The position numbers were made by a program, and so were the translations under genes. From NCBI GenBank assembly GCA_049516835.1, contig JBEKSR010000111.1, positions 1-18,796 of the forward strand: a stretch of DNA of 18,796 nucleotides. Direction: 5' to 3'. The notes under the pieces were generated by a model. That model saw only the letters and a list, made by a program, of their open reading frames with translations. It did not search any database and had not been told where the DNA came from. Positions 15,984-18,796 of this stretch are shown piece by piece. How positions within the stretch are numbered: position 1 is the stretch's first letter; every line of letters begins with the position of its first letter. This DNA comes from Fen-178 sp049516835. GTDB taxonomy: Bacteria > Acidobacteriota > Terriglobia > Bryobacterales > Bryobacteraceae.

Positions 15984-16028
15984 GGGGTGACGCATCTGGA
16001 GGGCCTTTTCTGCAAGATGCGTCTCCCC
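15984..16028. repeat. GACGCAT-type hairpin (same family as 75-117)
   Basis: GGGG-T-GACGCATCT (15984-15997) pairs with AGATGCGTC-T-CCCC (16015-16028) apart from one T-T mismatch. The loop contains GGGCCTTTTC. The GACGCAT/ATGCGTC core and a GCCTT loop element are shared with the hairpin at 75-117. Confidence 0.75.
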
Positions 16029-16112
16029 GATGGTCACGGAGATCGATGATACGGGGGCCTTTCTGCAAGCGCCTGAATTTCAATCCAGAATCGGCGCGTT
16101 ACGCTTCTGCGT

Positions 16113-16118
16113 TACAAT
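16113..16118 (+). promoter_or_regulatory. Candidate -10 box of the fabZ-lpxA-lpxI operon
   Basis: TACAAT ends 10 nt before the fabZ ATG (16129), so transcription would start about 3-5 nt before the start codon and give a leaderless or near-leaderless mRNA. This agrees with the lack of any SD before fabZ. The -35 region has no clear TTGACA match. Confidence 0.45.
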
Positions 16119-16128
16119 AGCGGCTTCC

Positions 16129-16593
16129 ATGGCGATTTTGGATATCAACGAAATTCGTGCCATTTTGCCCCACCGCTATCCCTTTCTCCTGGTGGACCGC
16201 ATCGTGGAGATGGATGCGGAGCGCATCGTCGGCATCAAGAACGTGACCCACAACGAACCGTTTTTCACGGGTCATTTCCCCGATTTCCCGGTGATGCCGG
16301 GCGTGCTCATCGTGGAAGCCATGGCGCAGACCGCCGGCGTGCTGGTGCTGAAGACCGTCCCGGACCGTGATCGGAAGTTAGTCCTGCTGGTGGCCATCGA
16401 AAACGCGCGGTTCCGCAGACCCGTGGTGCCGGGCGACACGCTGCGCATGGAAATGAAGGTGCTCAAACGCAAAGCCAGCGTAGCCAAGATGGCGGGCGTC
16501 GCCACCGTCGATGGCCTGGTGGTGGCCGAGGCGGAGGTCATGTGCAAGCTCGAGGACAAGGAAGAGAAGCCGCCGGCGGAAACGTCGTCCTGA
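16129..16593 (+). CDS. fabZ: 3-hydroxyacyl-[acyl-carrier-protein] dehydratase FabZ
   Basis: A 154-residue hot-dog-fold dehydratase that removes water from (3R)-hydroxyacyl-ACP in type II fatty acid synthesis, in the cytoplasm. The N-terminus ILDINEIRAILPHRYPFLLV is diagnostic. The active site is visible as H49 in TGHFPDFPVMPG and E63 in VEAMAQTAG. Length matches FabZ. The open frame extends 33 codons upstream, but ATG 16129 gives the standard N-terminus. No SD is present, and a TACAAT -10 lies very close. It competes with LpxA for hydroxyacyl-ACP, and fabZ next to lpxA is a classic arrangement. The C-terminal KEEKPPAETSS is a short unstructured tail. The lpxA start follows after 2 bp. Confidence 0.95.
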   Translation: MAILDINEIRAILPHRYPFLLVDRIVEMDAERIVGIKNVTHNEPFFTGHFPDFPVMPGVLIVEAMAQTAGVLVLKTVPDRDRKLVLLVAIENARFRRPVVPGDTLRMEMKVLKRKASVAKMAGVATVDGLVVAEAEVMCKLEDKEEKPPAETSS

Positions 16594-16595
16594 CA

Positions 16596-17372
16596 ATGCC
16601 CATTCACCCGACCGCCATCGTGGATCCGCAGGCGCGGATCGCCGAGAGCGCCGAAATCGGACCGTACTGTGTTGTCGGCGCGGAAGTCGAGATCGGCCGG
16701 CGCACCCGCCTGATGGCCCACGTCTACCTGGAAGGTCCCGCCTGGATCGGCGAGGACAACATCTTCTTCCCATTCAGCACCGTCGGGGTGGCGTCGCAGG
16801 ACCTGAAGTACAAGGGCGAGCGCGCCGAGACCCGCATCGGGGACCGCAACCGCATCCGCGAGTTCGTCACCATCCATCGCGGCACCCAGGGCGGCGGCCT
16901 CGTCACCTGGATCGGCAGCGACAACCTGCTCATGACCCACGTGCACGTGGCCCACGACGTCCGCATCGGCGACCACGTCATCCTCGGCAATAGCGTGGGG
17001 CTGGCGGGCCACGTGATCGTCGAGGACTGGGCCGACGTCAGCCCCTACAGCGGCGTGCACCAGTTCAGCCGCATCGGGCGTCACGCGTTCATCGGACCTT
17101 ACACCGTGGTGAAACAGGACGTGCTGCCGTACTCCCTCACCAGCAACAAGCCGGAGGTGGCGGTCTTCGGCGCCAACAGCGTGGGGCTGGAGCGTCGCGG
17201 CTTTGACAAAGCCGTCATCGCAGCGCTCCAGACGGCGTTTCGTCTGCTGACCCGATCGCAGCTCAATACCACCCAGGCCATCGAGCGCATTCGCGCGGAA
17301 GTCCCCGCTACGGCCGAAGTGGACGAGCTCGTCGAATTCATCCGCGCCTCCGAGCGCGGCGTCATTAAGTGA
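16596..17372 (+). CDS. lpxA: UDP-N-acetylglucosamine O-acyltransferase LpxA
   Basis: A 258-residue left-handed beta-helix acyltransferase catalysing the first step of lipid A synthesis, transfer of a 3-hydroxyacyl chain from ACP to UDP-GlcNAc. Hexapeptide repeats run from IHPTAIVDPQARIAESAEIG through about residue 190. The catalytic histidine is H120 in THVHVAHD, matching the E. coli H125 context (NAHIAHD). The C-terminal helical domain includes FGANSVGLERRGF. The ATG at 16596 is two bases after fabZ and gives the standard MPIHPTAIV. The downstream oxidoreductase raises the possibility that the natural acceptor is the 3-amino sugar; sequence inspection cannot decide this. Confidence 0.95.
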   Translation: MPIHPTAIVDPQARIAESAEIGPYCVVGAEVEIGRRTRLMAHVYLEGPAWIGEDNIFFPFSTVGVASQDLKYKGERAETRIGDRNRIREFVTIHRGTQGGGLVTWIGSDNLLMTHVHVAHDVRIGDHVILGNSVGLAGHVIVEDWADVSPYSGVHQFSRIGRHAFIGPYTVVKQDVLPYSLTSNKPEVAVFGANSVGLERRGFDKAVIAALQTAFRLLTRSQLNTTQAIERIRAEVPATAEVDELVEFIRASERGVIK

Positions 17373-18184
17373 TGCGGTACGGCCTCATTGCCGGAAACGG
17401 GCGGTTCCCGCTGCTGGCGCTCCAAAGCGCGCAGCGCCTGGGGCACGATGTCACCGTCATCGCCATCGAAGAGGAAGCCTCCCGGGAAGTGGAATCGCTG
17501 GCGCCGCGCTGCCACTGGATCTCGCTGGGGCAACTTAGCAAGCTGATCGACATTCTGAAGCAGGAAGGCATCACCGAAGTGGTCATGGCCGGCCAGGTGA
17601 AGCACGCCAGCATCTTCTCTTCCATCCGCCCGGACTGGCGCTTGGCCAAGCTGCTGCTCTCGCTGCCATCGAAGAACACCGACGGCCTGATCGGCGGCGT
17701 CATCCAAATCCTCGAAGACGAAGGCATCCACCTGCGCGATTCCACGGCTCTGCTCAAGCCCCTGCTGGCGAGTGCCGGCGCCATGACGCGGCGCAAGCCG
17801 GATCAGGACGAGATGGCCGACGTGGAATATGGCCGGCGCGTGGCCGGCGCCCTGGCGGGTCTGGACATCGGCCAGAGCGTGGCGGTTTGCGACTGCGCCT
17901 GCGTGGCGGTGGAAGCCATGGAGGGCACCGACGCCATGTTGCGGCGGGCAGCCGCCCTGGTGAACGGCCGCCGGCTGGCGCTCGTAAAAGCAGCGCGGCG
18001 CCGTGAGCATCTGCTCTTTGACGTCCCCGTGGTGGGGTCCTCCACCATTCCCGTGATGCGTGAAACCGGGACCACCGTGCTGGCTGTGGAGGCCGGACGC
18101 ACCCTGATGCTCGACCGCGGCCAGATGATCGAAGCCGCCAATGAAGCCGGGATTGCAATTGTGGGTTCCGAGCCGCGAACGTGA
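17372..18184 (+). CDS. lpxI: UDP-2,3-diacylglucosamine pyrophosphatase LpxI
   Basis: A 270-residue protein of the LpxI (DUF1009) family, which hydrolyses UDP-2,3-diacylglucosamine to lipid X and UMP and replaces LpxH in many bacteria. The N-terminus RYGLIAGNGRFPLLALQ, and the stretches VVMAGQVKHASIF and DGLIGGVIQILEDEGIHL, are characteristic. The C-terminal domain carries GTDAMLRRAAALV and VPVVGSSTIPVM. The ATG at 17372 shares its A with the lpxA stop (TGATG). A GTG three bases earlier is possible but less likely. It is tightly coupled to lpxA, which supports the lipid A role. Confidence 0.93.
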   Translation: MRYGLIAGNGRFPLLALQSAQRLGHDVTVIAIEEEASREVESLAPRCHWISLGQLSKLIDILKQEGITEVVMAGQVKHASIFSSIRPDWRLAKLLLSLPSKNTDGLIGGVIQILEDEGIHLRDSTALLKPLLASAGAMTRRKPDQDEMADVEYGRRVAGALAGLDIGQSVAVCDCACVAVEAMEGTDAMLRRAAALVNGRRLALVKAARRREHLLFDVPVVGSSTIPVMRETGTTVLAVEAGRTLMLDRGQMIEAANEAGIAIVGSEPRT

Positions 18185-18215
18185 GAGAGCGGTGGGTTGG
18201 TAAACCGGAGCAGTG

Positions 18216-18796
18216 ATGCCACAAACTCGACTAGCCGTAATCGGCGCCGGGCAGTTCGGAAAGAACCACTGCCGCGCCATCCACGAATCCGCGCGGGCGC
18301 GACTCTGCGCGGTGGTGGATACCAACATGGCCCGCGCGTCCGAGCTGGCGGCCCTCCACGGCGCCGAGGCCCTGGCCGATGCCGCCCAGCTTGCCGGCAA
18401 AGTGGACGCGGCCATCGTCGCGGCCCCCACCACCGTGCATGAAGAGATTGGCCGCGTGTTGGCCGCCGCCGGCATCGACATTTTGGTGGAGAAGCCCATC
18501 ACGCCCGATCTCGCCTCCGCCAGCCGCTTGATCGAGGCCGCCGAACGCCATGGCCGCATTCTCCAGGTGGGCCACATCGAGCGGTTTAACCCGGCGGTCG
18601 TCGAACTCGAACGGCGCGCCACCTTGCCGCTCTTCTTTGAGATCCACCGCATGAACCTGTTCAGCCCCCGCAGCCTGGATGTGGACGTGGTGCTGGACCT
18701 CATGATTCACGACGTGGACATCGTGCTCGCCCTGGCCCGCGCCGAACCGGTCGAGATCCGCGCCGCCGGCATCTCCATCCTTTCGCCCAAGGTGGA
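18216..18796 (+). CDS. Gfo/Idh/MocA-family oxidoreductase (3' end beyond window)
   Basis: The first 193 residues of an NAD(P)-dependent oxidoreductase. The Rossmann fold begins RLAVIGAGQFGKNH with the GxGxxG-like dinucleotide site. It is followed by VAAPTTVHEEIG, the conserved LVEKPIT (catalytic Lys motif), GHIERFNPAV, and LMIHDVDIVLAL with the His-Asp pair of the family. The start ATG at 18216 has GGAG (18206-18209) upstream and lies 31 bp after lpxI, so it is likely in the lipid A operon. GnnA, the dehydrogenase that starts UDP-GlcNAc3N synthesis, belongs to this fold and is found beside lpxA in some bacteria, so GnnA is a reasonable hypothesis. A different sugar dehydrogenase is equally possible. 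Confidence 0.85.
   Translation, partial: MPQTRLAVIGAGQFGKNHCRAIHESARARLCAVVDTNMARASELAALHGAEALADAAQLAGKVDAAIVAAPTTVHEEIGRVLAAAGIDILVEKPITPDLASASRLIEAAERHGRILQVGHIERFNPAVVELERRATLPLFFEIHRMNLFSPRSLDVDVVLDLMIHDVDIVLALARAEPVEIRAAGISILSPKV

Larger units (their letters stand above)
15781..16128. other. Gene-free divergent region between tad and lipid A operons
   Basis: These 348 bp contain no convincing gene; frames that cross it are short and lack family resemblance. It must hold promoters for both operons. Seen here are the 10-bp palindrome CCGGTACCGG (15801-15810), the stem GATTTCG/CGAAATC (15885-15891 with 15903-15909), two strong hairpins listed separately, and a direct repeat GGGCCTTT(T)CTGCAAG at 16001-16016 and 16055-16069. 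Only the fabZ -10 is reasonably clear; no good tad promoter could be picked. Confidence 0.6.

Noticed and set aside
17099..18703. 534-codon minus-strand frame opposite lpxI and the oxidoreductase
   Set aside because: Antisense to clear lpxI and Gfo/Idh genes and without recognisable domains.

Overview
This is a GC-rich chromosomal window from a Gram-negative bacterium. Lipid A genes show an LPS outer membrane. The secreted carboxypeptidase-regulatory/TPR protein, the tad cluster without a linked pilin gene, and the abundant multi-hairpin intergenic repeats suggest an Acidobacteriota genome of the Solibacter/Bryobacter type. That placement is inferred from gene style; no rRNA or other marker is present.

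Layout. Positions 1-125 hold a perfect 16-bp inverted repeat. Minus-strand genes 126-2403 are xerD followed by a CCA-adding enzyme. Diverging from xerD on the plus strand is a conserved unknown protein with a TTG start and a C-terminal QIGLF motif, then a secreted TPR protein and a small membrane-anchored YHS/TRASH-like protein. A minus-strand small penicillin-binding transpeptidase converges on these, with a large hairpin between. Positions 5869-6299 are a scar: the 5' end of a Tat-exported dihydrodipicolinate-synthase-like gene abuts, tail to tail, a piece of an ORF6N-domain gene.

From 15780 down to 6403 on the minus strand runs a nine-gene Tad (tight adherence / type IVc pilus) operon: cpaB/rcpC, cpaC/rcpA secretin, tadG-like, tadE, tadF-like, cpaE/tadZ, cpaF/tadA ATPase, tadB and tadC. 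Stop/start overlaps (ATGA, GTGA) and SD-supported GTG or TTG starts show tight translational coupling. Two elaborate palindromic elements punctuate the operon, between tadG and rcpA and between tadA and tadB. No flp pilin, tadV peptidase or tadD is present, so the system needs parts encoded elsewhere.

Divergent from the tad operon, across a 348-bp gene-free region full of hairpins, is a plus-strand lipid A operon: fabZ, lpxA, lpxI and a Gfo/Idh/MocA oxidoreductase cut by the window end. FabZ supplies the acyl-ACP branch, LpxA does the first acylation and LpxI the UDP-diacylglucosamine hydrolysis. The oxidoreductase position recalls GnnA, which would imply 3-amino (all-amide) lipid A; this is a hypothesis. 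Apart from that, the most interesting signals are the palindromic repeat families inside operons, the gene-fragment scar, the possible sliding-clamp motif in the unknown protein, and the -10 boxes so close to ATG that leaderless transcripts are likely.
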